Shown here: positions 47,494-59,648 of the stretch, in pieces
Numbering within the stretch: position 1 is the stretch's first letter
Layout: each line of letters opens with the position of its first letter
Source: Lycorma delicatula
Lineage: Eukaryota > Arthropoda > Insecta > Hemiptera > Fulgoridae
Direction of reading: 5' to 3'
NCBI RefSeq assembly: GCF_047948215.1
Contig: NC_134455.1
Span: 347,371,842-347,435,841, forward strand
DNA length: 64,000 nt
Made by a program: the position numbers and the translations under genes
The notes under the pieces: model-generated
Told to the model about the DNA's origin: nothing
What the model saw: only the letters and a program-made list of their open reading frames with translations
Databases searched by the model: none

Positions 47494-47560
47494 CAGTGGT
47501 TCCCAAACTTTTCCGATTTGCGGCACCCTTTTTCAATTTAAATTTTTTTCTTCATTGATA
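47494..47560 (+). mobile_element. solitary hAT MITE terminus
   Basis: cagtggttcccaaacttttc followed by a gcggcacccttttt-type block is nearly identical to the left end of the MITE at 25670. The opposite terminus was not found nearby, so this is a truncated or rearranged copy inserted in the larger hAT element. Confidence 0.65.
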
Positions 47561-47902
47561 ATTGAATAATAATGCTTTGTGTATAATAAATATTCGTTTG
47601 TTTTGACATATTTACTATAAGTAGTTGTCAAAGTGATACATTTGGTGACTGTTACACAGAACAAAGAAAGGTTTGAACTTGCGTTAATAAAGTGGCTGCA
47701 TAACAGAAAATATAAATCGATTTAAGTTTTTTAATTCGTACTACTGCTACATTATACACTGGTACAAAAAATTAAAAATCAAAAAATTAAAATATTTGAA
47801 TTAAAATATGTTAAAAGATACATAATTTTTTTTTTTCAAACTGTTTTAATTTTGCAATGAAGGGGCTTACAAGAGACAAAAAAAAGAACTTAAAGCTTGT
47901 AT

Positions 47903-48817
47903 GCTCTACTTTTTGACGGTGCACTTCAAATTTCAAAAATCATCAAATTAAAAAAAAAAATCAGTGAAAAGAAAGGTTTTAAAAATCAAAGTTTTTCTTT
48001 GTGTTTGATGAATGTCACAGGGAAACAAAATTTTTTCAGTAAACTGCATTAGAATCATTTGAAAGCTTAAGTCTTTAGCTTTAATTTTTTTTTTTTTACG
48101 TCTCTGTAATTTTTCTGAGCCGAAATATTCCACTTTAAAGAGAAAAGGCCACTTTTGTCTTTAATGCTGCATATTTCCCCACCTAAGTGATGTATTGATA
48201 CAAATAAATATGGAAATTAAAGGATTTTGATCTAGTTGATTCTAGTTTTAATGACAAATTGTGAGGTCTTTAATGTAACATTGCAGTTTCTTGATTTTGT
48301 TCATTTTCTACTGAGATATTGAAATCTTTAATGACTGAAACTGTAACATGATCTTGGGTTAAGCTGTGAGTGGGTGACACATATTGCAGTCTTAATCTTT
48401 AAAGATTTCAATACCTCAGCACAAAATGACCAAAGCCAGAAACTCCAGCGTAACATTAAAGACCTCACAATTTGTCATTAAAGCTAGATCAACTAGATCA
48501 AAACCCTTTAATTCACATATTTATTTCTATCAATATGTTGCTTAGATCGGGAGATATGCAGGATTAAAGACAAAAGTGACTTTTTCTCTAAGTGTAATAT
48601 TTCGGTTCAGAAAAATTGTAAAGAGACATAAAAAAGAAATTAGAACTAAAGTCTTAAGCTTTTAAATGATTTGAATGCAGTTTACTGAAAAAATTTAATT
48701 TCCCCATGCACTTGATCAAACACAAAGAAAAACTTTCACATTTTTAAAACTTCTCTTCTCACTCATTTTTTTAATTTGATGATTTTGAAATCTTAAGCAT
48801 ACTGTCAGAAAGCAGAT
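47903..48817. repeat. 0.9-kb long inverted repeat (hairpin)
   Basis: Arms 47903-48343 and 48387-48817 are reverse complements around a 43-bp spacer. Matching blocks include aaattgtgaggtctttaatg with cattaaagacctcacaattt, ctgcatatttccccacctaa with its diverged complement near 48540-48560, and caaatttcaaaaatcatc with gatgattttgaaatctt. Identity looks like roughly 75-85%, with small indels. It lies in the 5' part of the hAT element. RNA from it could fold into a long hairpin. Confidence 0.85.
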
Positions 48818-48972
48818 TATTCCAGTTAGATTTTCCCTTTTTTTTAATCAGTCATCGCCTTCCTAGACTGCCTGAACGCCCCCAATTTTCTTTGGGCCTT
48901 TTACCACCCTCCCTGATGATCTCCAGCACACACAAGGAGGCGTTATTGCCCACTTTGAGAATGAATGCTCTA

Positions 48973-49985
48973 AAGTATAATTTTGATGATAAAAGATATC
49001 ATTCAGTCAAGAGAATCAATTGGTGCCGAAAAACTTTTAATAAGAATTTTTTTCTCAATTATACTTCTAAAATGAAAAAATTATTCTCATTTATTTTGTT
49101 TATTAAAATTTTTAACTTTGTGTTTCTAAAATATTGTTTGATTTTTGGAAAAATAATATTTGTCATTTTTATTTAAATTAAATAAATTTTACCTAACATT
49201 TTAATTCTATTATATTATATCCATTTTTAGTTTTGTTGAACATAAGGGAATGCTGTATGAATGTTTTACAGTCCTTTTCCGGCTTTTCAATAAATGATTT
49301 AATAAAATGTTTTGAGTTAACTGTATATAAGAATATTTTATAAAAAGATGTGAAATAGTTTTTATACATGTTAAAAAATAATATTTGGTAATTTTTATAT
49401 GTTTTGTACTTAAAATTGATATAAATAATACAAAATATTTTTAATAAGATAAATTTATTTTATTTAATTAATTCTGTTTAAGGAATTTCACCTGTATTAA
49501 ATGATTCTATGTTCTTCTCTGTAAAATATTTGAATTAAAATATGTTAAAAGATACATAAAACATATAATTTAACAAATTTAAAAACATTTTTACTGTTTT
49601 TAAAAAAGCAAATTTTTTTACTGTTCAAAATGCATAAAAGTAATCAATAAAAATATATTTATTACTACTTAAATTTTGTTGATAAACTCCAACGATGCAG
49701 TTTAATGCAAATTAAATTGCACTTTTGATCATTAAGTTAAGTGAAGAATTGAGAGACTGTATTTTTTATCAGTTAAAATTTATTAGCTTAATTTATTTTC
49801 ATAGAACACTGCATATCAAATTTCATTCTGAAATTTAAAATTTTTAATCTCATAGAGTAACTGTTTACCTGTTTTCAATTGTACTCGCAGACTTCATATT
49901 TTTAATTACATCATTTTTGTTTTGATGATTTTCAATAAATCTTTAGGTTTATATTTAATAAAATAATTACTGTGTCTCTTGTTAT
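48973..49985. other. intergenic, AT-rich
   Basis: No supported feature. A 94-codon open frame at 48892-49176 spans the hAT terminus and is chance. Confidence 0.45.
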
Positions 49986-49989
49986 CATC

Positions 49990-51670
49990 AGAAATTATTT
50001 TGCAATTAATATAATACTTTATGTATTATTTCATTCCTCATTTGCCCAGACACTTCCATCTTGTTCTACATTTTGCTGCAGCCATTCCTTGTCCAAATTC
50101 TAATCAATGAGCAACAAAAATCTCACAAATATCGACTTCCCATGTTTTCCTACTATTCTTGTCAAACATGACTTTGCATGCAATGTCATTGAGATTCCAT
50201 ACTAATTCAAATCAAATCACCCCATTGAAGTTCTCTGTACAACATTTACAGCTCTTCAACATTTAAAAAACATTCGTTATTCTGTATCCTATCACTTTTA
50301 GTTTTATTTTCTAATCTGCTTAAAATACTGCATTCCTATTGCTTGGATTGAACTGTTATGTTGTGTTCCAACAGTTTAAGAATGACAATAATAAATGAGG
50401 GTTGGTATGAAGGTTGAGTCTATAAACTACCAGCGTTATCTTTTTACAAATTTTTCTTTTTTTTATAAACTCTCTCTTGAATGCATAGAGCAGTCGACTA
50501 CTGGCTTCTATTCTTATGTTTATTTCAGCACCGTCCCTCTTGATATTTAAGAGTTGTTAATAGTAGTAATTCTTAAATACCAGATCTCAGAAACCTGTTA
50601 CACAGGAAAGTTCCTAATTTAAATATTAATATGTTTTTTGTGGTTTCCTGCTGATTACCATTGGTTTCTTTTAAATATATTCTTTTTAATTTTGACTTTA
50701 AAGAGCTCTTCATACCAAACCGTTAAATTATATTGTAAATGCTCAGTACTACCAGCCACAACCACCACAACATCGGTAAAGACCACTTCACTCACATTCA
50801 CCGGCTGAATATTGGAATTTTGCAGATGAAATTTTTTACCCTTATCATACATTTTGTAACATAACTTAAGCAAAATGAATAACAGTGGGCCCAAAACGTC
50901 TCTGCCTTACTCTGGAATATGTTTAAAATTCTTCTGATTTAAAATTGTCTGTCCTAACATTATTTTCCTGTACAAGCTTCTGATTGCTTCGATATGATCC
51001 TCAAATAGCCCTCAAGACTCTCCATACCTCCTTTCTTAGCATTTTGTTGAAAGCTTGAGGCAAATCTACAAAGCCAGACCCACCGAGTTGGTCTAGTGGT
51101 AAATGCATTTTCACAAATTAGCTGATTATGAAATCGAGAGTTCCAACTTTCAAATCCTAGTAAAGGCAGTTACTTTTATATGGATTTGAGTATTAGATGG
51201 TGGATACTGGAGTTTTTTGGTGGTTGGGTTTCAATTAACCACACATCTCAGAAATGGTCGACCCGAGACTGCACAAGACTTCACTTCACTTACACTCAGA
51301 CATATCACCCTCATTCACCCTCTGAAGTAATACCTGACAATGCTTCCTGGAGGCTAAACAGGAAAAAATCTACAAAGCCAAGGTTTGCCACCTTATCATA
51401 TTCTATAATCTATCACAAAAGATTTTAGAAGCGAACGCTAAATCCTGGGTACTTCTTACAAAATCTTAATCCATGCAGCAGATCAATGGTTTGAGCCTTG
51501 CTTCTAAAATTCTTTACCGAAAATTTTTACCAATACAGACGACAGAGTTATGACTTGATGATATCTATATTTTCTGTCAAATTTGTTTTCATTATTTGTA
51601 CATTACATTTGGGACATCTCTCTTTCTAAAGTTGTAGGTGTGAATGATATTTCTAGTCTGGCATAGGCGT
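49990..51670 (-). mobile_element. LINE remnant with reverse-transcriptase motifs, split by a SINE
   Basis: On the minus strand, 51660-51366 gives KRDVPNVMY, then GKNFR, IIEYDKVANLGFVD. After the SINE, LPQAFNKMLRKEVWRVLRAI continues the RT domain (motif A, FVDLxxAFD). Next come YKENNVRTDNFKSEEF.TYS, a GDVLGPLLFILL motif (the QGD...P motif B), VSEVVFTDVVVVVAGSTEHL (motif C region, where FADD has become FTDV) and YNLTVWYEEL. The 3' region down to about 49990 has further fragments such as RIEASSRLLYAFKREF. Numerous stops; clade unresolved. Confidence 0.75.
51077..51365 (+). mobile_element. tRNA-derived SINE (family A) nested in a LINE
   Basis: Head gacccaccgagttggtctag, B-box-like tttcaaatcctag and body ttgggtttcaattaaccaca, ending in ggaggctaaacaggaaaa. 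A perfect 15-bp direct repeat, aaatctacaaagcca, lies at 51062-51076 and 51366-51380. The duplicated bases are LINE coding sequence (encoding GFVDL-type residues), so the SINE inserted into the LINE's RT domain. Confidence 0.93.
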
Positions 51671-52339
51671 GGGAAAATGTTAAATAAAATATTTCTCTAA
51701 TTATAGAAATACTCAATCTGTTCAAATAGCAAAGAAATAACCTATAATTTTTATTTTTATTTTATTAAGTAACTTTGTAATTCTTTCACAGTAGACAATT
51801 TTATAAATTTTGAAACACATATTTATAATTTCTCAAGAATTTATAATTAGTAAGAGTTTTCTAATATCATTTTTTTCCATATTATATTTCACTAATTGCA
51901 TTAATTAACACAAAGTCAATTACAATTTACAATTTGGTAAACAGTTGATCATTGTTTTAATATTTATTATGATTACGTGGTTTTTACAGTTATAATCTGT
52001 TTTTCCATTATTCAAATAAAAAAAAAGTTAATTGTTTTAGAAAATTAATCAACTTCTCAGTAAAAAAAAAATAATAATCAAAGAGATTTTTTTGTTAGAA
52101 TGATTTTAGTCCTGCTTCTAAAGATGATCTTAAAATTAAAATATGTTACCCATTTTTCTACTGTACATTGACTGGTCATTTAATATTACATGCTTGGAAT
52201 CTGTTCAGAATAGTAACAAAATTCGTGTATGTAATAATGATTTAAAAATTCACCATTTATATAACTAACATGACCTGTGAACATAACACTAAACACCAGT
52301 CAATTTAATAAGTTTGGCTGCTTGATGGTCACGTGAAGC
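51671..52339. other. intergenic, AT-rich
   Basis: No supported feature. Confidence 0.45.
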
Positions 52340-54620
52340 AAAATTTGCAATCATTTCTCAATCTTTTGAGCATTTTCTTTCCTGGTCTTCCACTAGTTTA
52401 TTCTTTTGCTTTGTTTTTGCCTTCTTTCTTTTGACCAGATGATGTTGGTTTCTTTTTCTCCTTCTCTTAGATAATTTTTTAATCTTATACCTGTTTTCTG
52501 AACGTTGTTCTACCTTGTACATTTCTTCAGATATTTTCATTTGTTTTATATCTTTATGAATCACTAAGGACCATTGGTTTTCATTCTTTTTATTGTAAAT
52601 GTAGTTGAAGATTTGTTTTGTGAGCCTATCATTCTTTCTCATAAGGTGGCTGAAGAATTTGGGTCTTCTTTTTCGGATAGAATCTGACATTTTTTCAGAT
52701 TCATTTATTTGTAAAGATTTGTATTAGTTCTGAATCTGTACTCATTTTCACCTACTTTCATTGACCCTTTTTTTCTAAAAATTTTCCTTTCTTTTACTTT
52801 TCTGTTATATTTATTTTACCTGTTTTTTTATCTGAAGTTGCATTCTGATGCATGCAGGATTTCTGGTTTGATTACCATATTGTAATGCCTGATTTTGCCT
52901 TTTACTGAGATGTTTTTTTTTATTGTAACTATCTTTTATTAGTTGGTAGGCCAATTCTATTTTTCTCGTATTTGTTTGATTACCTTTTTTATCTAAACCG
53001 CTGATTGGAATTATTCTTTCAGATATTTAAATCTATTGACAATTTATTTTACCTTATTTCATATTTAAGGACTTGGGGCCATCTTTGATGTCAATTATGA
53101 ATTCTGTCCTTTTGAAAGAAATTGTTAGCCCTCTTTTCTCTGTGATATCTTTTCGATGATTTAGTTTCTCTGCTGCTTTTGAGATTTTCCGAAAAATTGC
53201 ACACTATAGTTGGCAAAGCCTACAAAGTTAATCCAATTACTTTAAATTTCTGACTCAATTTCATTTGGTGGTACATTTCCAGTTTCTTTCAGTTTCTTTT
53301 CTTATTCTCTTATTACTTTCTTTAAAATACAATTAAAAAGAGTTGGTGACTAATAATCCCCTTGTTTTATTCCTGTATTAATCTTGAATTCTTCTGAGAG
53401 TTCTCCCATTAATTTTACTTTGGATCTTGTTTTTATAAGGTCTATTTATCTATGTTAATTGTTTTGGGATCCCACCCTGAATTCTTCTGAAGTTAAATAA
53501 GGAAGTTGTATCAACTGAGTCATAGTCTTTGTAAAATCTAGAAAGACATAATTATACATATTTTTACATAGCTTTTATGACATTCTATCCCTTATTATTG
53601 CAAAGTTTCAGATCTGTTCTGCACATGTTATCCCTTTTCTGAATTCCCTTTGTATTCTCTCAGTGGTTTGTCACGATTGGTTTAATTCTACTTTGAGTTT
53701 GGTATTTGTACGTCACAAGAGGAAATCCCTCTACAGCTGCTTATATATATCTACTTTGTGTTGTGGATATATTAGTGTTTTTCAATTTTGTGAAATATTT
53801 TGTTTTCTATATCTCTTCTAGAATGTTATTTAGTTCTCTTGTTTGTTTTCCTGAATTTTTCCAAAATTCTGGTATGATCAAGTCTTGACCTGCTGCATTG
53901 TTGTTCTTTTTTGTGTGTGTTTTAGGATGCATAATCAAGATTTGTTATTAGTGCTCAAACACAATACTTTAACATAAACAAACTAGTTCAACGTCACCAA
54001 TGCTAAGTATAACAGAGATATAAACTATATAACAGTAATATAAAACAAAAGTAATAATCAAAATGCACAATATCATAAGCAAAATAGTCAAAATCTAAAA
54101 CACATTATATAAAACTAAAAAATATATAATGATTTCCATTTCATTAGGTTATATGAAGTTTTTGATATATGATGTTTTATTTTGGTATTGAAATCTTTCC
54201 TCGTATCTTAGCCATTTAATAGATTTTCACAGTATCTTTCTAGAATTTTGCAAATGTTTTTTCGTGTAAGACTTAATTTTCCATCATTATCCTTGAAGGA
54301 AAGGTTAGGTGGTTAATATTTGTTAAGTTTTTTCTTGAATGTTTGGTGGAAATCCCCCATATTGTTTTTCATGAAGTTCTCTTTGTTTTGTTCAAGTTGA
54401 TTCTTCTCATATTTTCTTTTAGTTGTTCTGATAATTTTTTATGTTGTAACTTTAGCAGATTGATCTAAATTGTAAATAATTTTTGTTTGTCTTGAAGGAG
54501 TATAATTTTCTCCAGACTTTTAAATCTTTCATTTATAGCTTCTTCGTATATGTCATTCCACCATCTGTGTTTTCTGTTTCTTTTTAGAGGGCAGGTATGT
54601 TTGTCTGCTTTGTTAATTTA
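52340..54620 (-). mobile_element. LINE remnant, RT core to C-terminus
   Basis: On the minus strand the order from 54600 down is as follows. Pre-RT text reads QMVE.H..R..., then DNDGKLSLTRKNICKILERY. RT motif A reads VFLDFTKTYDSVDTTSLFNF near 53540, followed by GRTLRRIQD and the TGIKQGD-like turn near 53360. The thumb region includes EKRGLTISFKRTEF near 53120. The C-terminal domain at 52690-52358 reads SIRKRRPKFFSHLMRKNDRL and TKQIFNYIYNKKNENQWS. Together these are the expected blocks of one insect LINE. Stops and frameshifts are frequent. Confidence 0.75.
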
Positions 54621-55999
54621 ACTTTTAGTTCCTCCCAATTTTTGGCTTTGCTATTTATTAGTTTTTCTTTGAAATTTGAATTAGTTTCTGGGTTAGTTCT
54701 TAAATTTTCAATCTTAAATCCGATTCTTTTAGTTGACCTTTTGTTAATTTTGTTTTTTAGTGATATTATTCATGTTCTGGTATCATTTTATATGTAAAAA
54801 AATAAACAGTTTTTATTTAACAAGAAAAAAGATTTTAAATTTCAGAATTAGTACTTGAGTTGCAATTAGAATTATCAGATTAATCTATAATTTTTGTGTA
54901 ATATAATCTTTACAAAATATATGATTTCTATTTCAGTTCTGAAAAAATTTTTAAACCTAGCTCAGTCTTAGTGAGTAGTGATTAGTGTTGGAAACATTAA
55001 AATTAATGTTTTACAAATTATTTAAACTTTTTGTAATTCATTTTACTTATTACTATGAAAGATAGAATTTTTAATCAAGCATTTAATGTATAATTATAAA
55101 AAATAGTATTTATAATAGATATAAATTATTTCATTATTATTGGTATACAGTTAATACAATTCTTAAATTATTTAAGGTACTTATTAAATATTATTGTTAA
55201 TGTTGTAAAATCCTAGATTTCTGACTCCCCCTCCTATCAGTGCTCATTGTGATTTGTGGTAGTTTTTATGTGTCATTAATTCTTTGAGCATTCGAATTTC
55301 TAATTTTTGAGATTAGTAGATGAATTAATATCTCTACTTTAATAAACAGTAGATTATGCCACTAGTTATGATTGCACTTTTTCTGTAGTAGTGAAAAATT
55401 ATTAAATATACTTTAAGTATATGTTTTTATGTAGCGCATACATAATCTTACATATGAATTTAGAAAGATTTTTAATCCAGACTACTTGTTAAAAAAAAAT
55501 TAAAATAGTATTAAAAATTCTGTAGCCAAAGATAGATGACTAAGTCATGAGCTTAGAGAATATAGACTGTAGATTAGATTAGATTAGTTTAGATGGAATT
55601 AGAACATTTATTTAATTATAATGTAGTAATTTGTTATTAGTAACTGCAATAAAAAAAAATCATTTCAACAATAATATTAAATAAGGTTACCATACAATAT
55701 TATACAATCTGAAAAATATATTCTTAATTTCAGTTTAAAAAATAAATAAATAAAATAAAGGAGTTGTGAATTAATTTATAAGTTAAAAGATTTTAATATT
55801 AAGTTCATTAACTATTGCACAGAAATTTGTTTTATGTCATTGTCTTTATGCAAAACTGAAAAAAGTAAATAAATGATATATCTGTGAAAATATTTTTTAT
55901 TAGTTTATCTAAAATCCTTTCAACAAAACATTGATAAAATTACAAGCCAGGATTACAAGCCAGCATTGAAAGTTATTGGTGGATCACGAACAATACTAA
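54621..55999. other. intergenic, AT-rich
   Basis: No supported feature beyond short simple repeats such as agattagattagatta near 55570. Confidence 0.45.
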
Positions 56000-56720
56000 A
56001 ATTAGTCTTTCAAAAGATTTGTTTATTTCATAACATACTATAGATCATAAACTAGCATTCCAGCACTTCCTTGAACATTGTCTCTCCTTACTTCCTAATG
56101 AAGTGTAGTTAAGAGTATGTTTGGGAATGCTTGAATCCTGCATTAATTAAGTAATTTTTCCTTAAAACCTCATAGCCAGATAACAGAGTAGGTACAGCGA
56201 TTATCTTTTACAACTTTAACATAATTTGTTACATAGCATTTTTCTTTATATTTTTGATATAATTTTACAAATGCTTCTAAATTTGTTAATTTTATTGTGA
56301 AATAGTTTTATTGTAAAGGAGAGAATACATCCCAAAAAGTTAAAAGAATCTACCTTTTCAAGGTCAATGTTATTAAATATAATTTTTGATGTTACTGTTT
56401 CTACTCCTTTGAATACCATAATTTTAGTCTTATCAATAGAGATTTTACTATTTTAAGCACCAGGTTGCTTGGATAATTTAAAACTACTATACTGCAATTA
56501 ATCTTTGCTGTCACTTAAGATGATCATGTTATCAACAAATAAGATAGTTATCAGTAAAATGTATACAGAGTAATACTTATTGTTTCCATATAACAATCAA
56601 GTCTTCCGAATACAAACGAAATAAAGCAAATGATAGTGAACACCCTTATCTTAAACTTAGATTAATATGAACTAATTTGTCTAACAAAAAAGAAAATTAA
56701 TGAGGGTAATTTTAAAAAGT
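56000..56720 (-). mobile_element. LINE fragment, RT motif B to thumb
   Basis: Minus-strand fragments read GCSLSFALFRLYSEDLIVIW (motif B block with CSLSP changed to CSLSF, near 56570-56630), then SISIDKTKIMVF-like text, GVETVTSKIIFNNIDLEKVD and SFNFLGCIL, and NKINKFRSICKIISKI further on. The sequence differs from the other LINE remnants here. Short and heavily mutated. Confidence 0.6.
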
Positions 56721-57799
56721 AAAAACTTTTTTTTTGTATTTATTAATAACAAATGTTGACACTTTGGAATACAACTTTGTTGGAATAGTAAATTAACATA
56801 GCTGTGGATGCTGTCAGCTGTATGTTCTTAAGAGTGTAAGACATTTAAAGATAGCATTTAGAGATATTTTTATTTTTATCACCCAATTTACAATGACATA
56901 ACAAAAAAGTTTGACAATAGTACTACAAAAAAATAAATAAATAATAATACAATACTAATTGTATTTTGCCCATTACAATTAAAACGATTAGAAAAGTATT
57001 AAACAACACAAATAAAAATACCAAAGCATGAAAAACTTTCCCAACGCTGTTCTTTATGCACAAAAAAAAATTTAATGGAAATAATATAATAAAATTAAGT
57101 TATGAAAATTTATTTAATTTAACATAAAATGATAATTCTGGCATGATCTTTTGAAAAGATTGGGTTTGCTTGAATTTTTTTGGCCTTAGTTATTTAAATG
57201 ATGCTACTGCACATGCTGTTGTTTGGTACTGTCCAAAAATGCATGCATGTGTTGATGCAATACTTTTATTTTTGTAAGCATTAGAAAATGTTTTTAGGAC
57301 CCATCTGATGGTCAATAACTCATATGTTTGATAGTAAATAATGAAGAGGTTGAGACTACTACACAAGTATGATATGTAATATTGCAAACCACTGTAATAC
57401 TCAAACCACTTTTAAATAGCATCCAATTCTTTCTTTTAAAACAGCTCTTGCATTATTAATGAGGGAGTGTTTATTTGTAAATATTAAAAGTGAAGAGTGT
57501 ACCCTCCCTTCTAAGCAGTATAACTTCTGATAATAATTAAATCTGCTTTCACTCATAACAGTTTTTACTCATTCACAATTTACAGACATTGCTTTCTAAG
57601 ACACATTGATTTTATGACTAATTATATTCCTTTAAAAAAGTTTTAAAAGAGGTGTAAAAAATATAAGTAACGGGATACATCCTAACACATAAATACACGT
57701 GCATGAACATACACGGCAATGTTTGTTACAGTGATGGAATGATATAGAAATGAAGCTTGAGAAATTATGCATAAATAACATAGAAAGTTGATTATATTT
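56721..57799. other. intergenic, AT-rich
   Basis: No supported feature. The 65-codon minus-strand frame near 57190-57387 is judged chance. Confidence 0.4.
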
Positions 57800-57808
57800 A
57801 GATGTATG

Positions 57809-58042
57809 TTCCAGCGTTCAAGTCTTAGTAAAGCCAGCTATTTTTACACGGATTTGAATACTAGATCGTGGATACCGGTGTTCTTTGATGGTTGGGTTTT
57901 AATTAACCACACATCTCAGGAATGGTCGAACTGAGAATGTACAAGACTACACTTCATTTACACTCACACATATCATCCTCATTCATCCTCTGAAGTATTA
58001 TCTAAACGGTAGTTACCGGAGGCTAAACAGGAAAAAGAAAGA
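57809..58042 (+). mobile_element. tRNA-derived SINE (family A), 5'-truncated with target duplication
   Basis: Begins inside the element just before the B-box (ttccagcgttcaagtcttag) and is otherwise well preserved through ggttgggttttaattaacca and acggtagttaccggaggcta to gaaaaagaaaga. A 9-bp direct repeat, agatgtatg, lies at 57800-57808 and 58043-58051. This suggests it was truncated at insertion rather than later. Confidence 0.85.
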
Positions 58043-58299
58043 AGATGTATGACAAAGAGTAATGTGTTGAAATCTTTTACTAAATGTCTGTTGTGCTAAT
58101 AGGAAATTTACATTCTTACTAATGTAAGTCAGCCTTTTTATGGCAGCAGATAAACAATAAAAAATATATATATATAAAGTGGTATACAAAATGATCCTAC
58201 ATTTGCTTTTGCAATAATTGTTTAGGTTAATAATTATTATTAACGTGTCTATTATTATTATTTATGTCTGTAGAAGTGATAGCAGTTCATGAATATTAA

Positions 58300-59545
58300 T
58301 TTTTTCTCTTTGAGAATCATTCACTCTTGTGTATCATTCCAAGATGGTTGACAAAAGAAGACTGATTTTGAACAGTGCATAAAGACTGTGTTGTTTTTTA
58401 ATGAAACGAGAAGGTGGTACTTACACAAATATGGTTTCATGCACATTTTCAAACTTGGTAGCCACTCTCGTTTAAAAAAATATGTAGACTTTATGAAAAA
58501 TGTAATAGTGATAGTATTTGAGAGTAAGCGCGAATGAGCTGCCAATGTTTATTCTCCACAGAATATCAAAGTTGTCAGAGCAGTGTTGCTGAGGAGCCCA
58601 GGCAAATCAACAAGAAAAGCAGCAATACAACTTTGGATTTCTAGGCAATCTGTGCAACAAATTTTAAAAACTGATTTGCTTTGTATCCATACAAAATAAC
58701 AATGTTGCCTAAGTTAACGGTTGACAACAAATATAAAAGAATGGCATTCGCTGAATGGTCTGTGAATCAAGATGTATTGTTAAACAATGTTTGGTTTTCA
58801 GATGAGGTACATTTTCACCTAGATGGGGTTGTTAATAAACAAAATGTACATTTTTGGGCTTCTGAAAAGGTGCATCGCAATCCAAGAATTACTGTACGGG
58901 CTGCTACCTCAAGTCATGGGGTGATAGGGCCAATCTTTTTTGAACAGATAGTAAACAGTGAACGCTATCTGAACATGTTGAGTAATAATTTCGTTCCTCA
59001 GCTTCTTGCAAAAGGGTTTCGATAATAAACAAAAACGATTATAAAACAAAAGGTTCATGCAGGATGGAGCCAGATAGCACATAGTTAATAAGTTAATTTA
59101 AGTAAGCACATAGTTAATAAGTAAGTTTCAGACTTTCCCATGTAACTTTTAATGCAAATGTCATTTCAAACCAATTTCCTAATCATTTTACATGTGGATA
59201 GAACTGGCCCTCGAACAGTCTTTATTTGAATCCGTCTGATTATTTTCTTTGGGGATTTCTAAAGGAAAAGATTTTCCCTAAACATCATCGTACAATGATG
59301 GAACTGTGAGTGCTGATCATTGAGGTGTGTAATGAGATAATGAAGGATATGTGTTGTTGAGTTAACAATATAGGAGTTGGTGTTGAAGAAGTTGCTAGAT
59401 GTGATGGTCATATTGAGCATGTGATAAGCAGAACATAATCTCCAGGTATATAGTAACACGTTGTATTTTACTTTTCTGTATTGCAATTTAAATAAATATT
59501 TTTTAACAAAACCAAATTTTTCATTCCGGGCGCCACTCTGTATAT
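58300..59545 (+). mobile_element. mariner element remnant
   Basis: Transposase fragments run left to right: MVDKRRLI near 58342 (possible start), RSPGKSTRKAAIQLWISRQS near 58597 (helix-turn-helix), NVWFSDEVHFHLDGVVNKQN near 58787-58847 (first Asp), ITVRAATSSHGVIGPIFFEQ, FMQDGAR near 59055 (second Asp), and NPSDYFLWGFLKEKIF near 59226-59275 (third Asp). Two or more stops and frameshifts separate them. Related to, but distinct from, the mariner at 29754. Ends not identified. Confidence 0.75.
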
Positions 59546-59648
59546 GTACTTGTAGGGGCAAGGAGTCAGAGGAGTCTTGTGAGACCAAGAGAGTCAGTCA
59601 AATGCTTGTATTTGGAATCCCAAAACACTATATATATATATATCAAGA

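Larger units (their letters stand above)
44989..48972 (-). mobile_element. hAT element with BED/ZBED-type transposase
   Basis: About 4 kb. The left end, tagagcattgattctcaaac (44989-45008), and the right end, whose complement reads tagagcattcattctcaaag (about 48953-48972), are inverted repeats. It contains a transposase pseudogene on the minus strand (45368-47112) and, between this and the 5' terminus, a long hairpin and a fragment of another hAT terminus. I could not find a matching 8-bp duplication (taatattg left, aagtataa right), so the flanks have diverged or the end calls are off by a few bases. Confidence 0.75.

Noticed and set aside
47486..48188. acctaagg at 47486 and acctaagt at 48181 as a target duplication for the 47494 hAT terminus
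   Set aside because: The second site lies inside the hairpin arm and is not preceded by a matching terminus, so the 7-bp match is probably chance.
44981..48980. 8-bp target duplication for the 4-kb hAT element
   Set aside because: The adjoining octamers (taatattg and aagtataa) do not match, so no duplication is claimed.
48892..49176. 94-codon open frame
   Set aside because: It starts inside the hAT 5' terminus and continues in AT-rich flank; no family resemblance.
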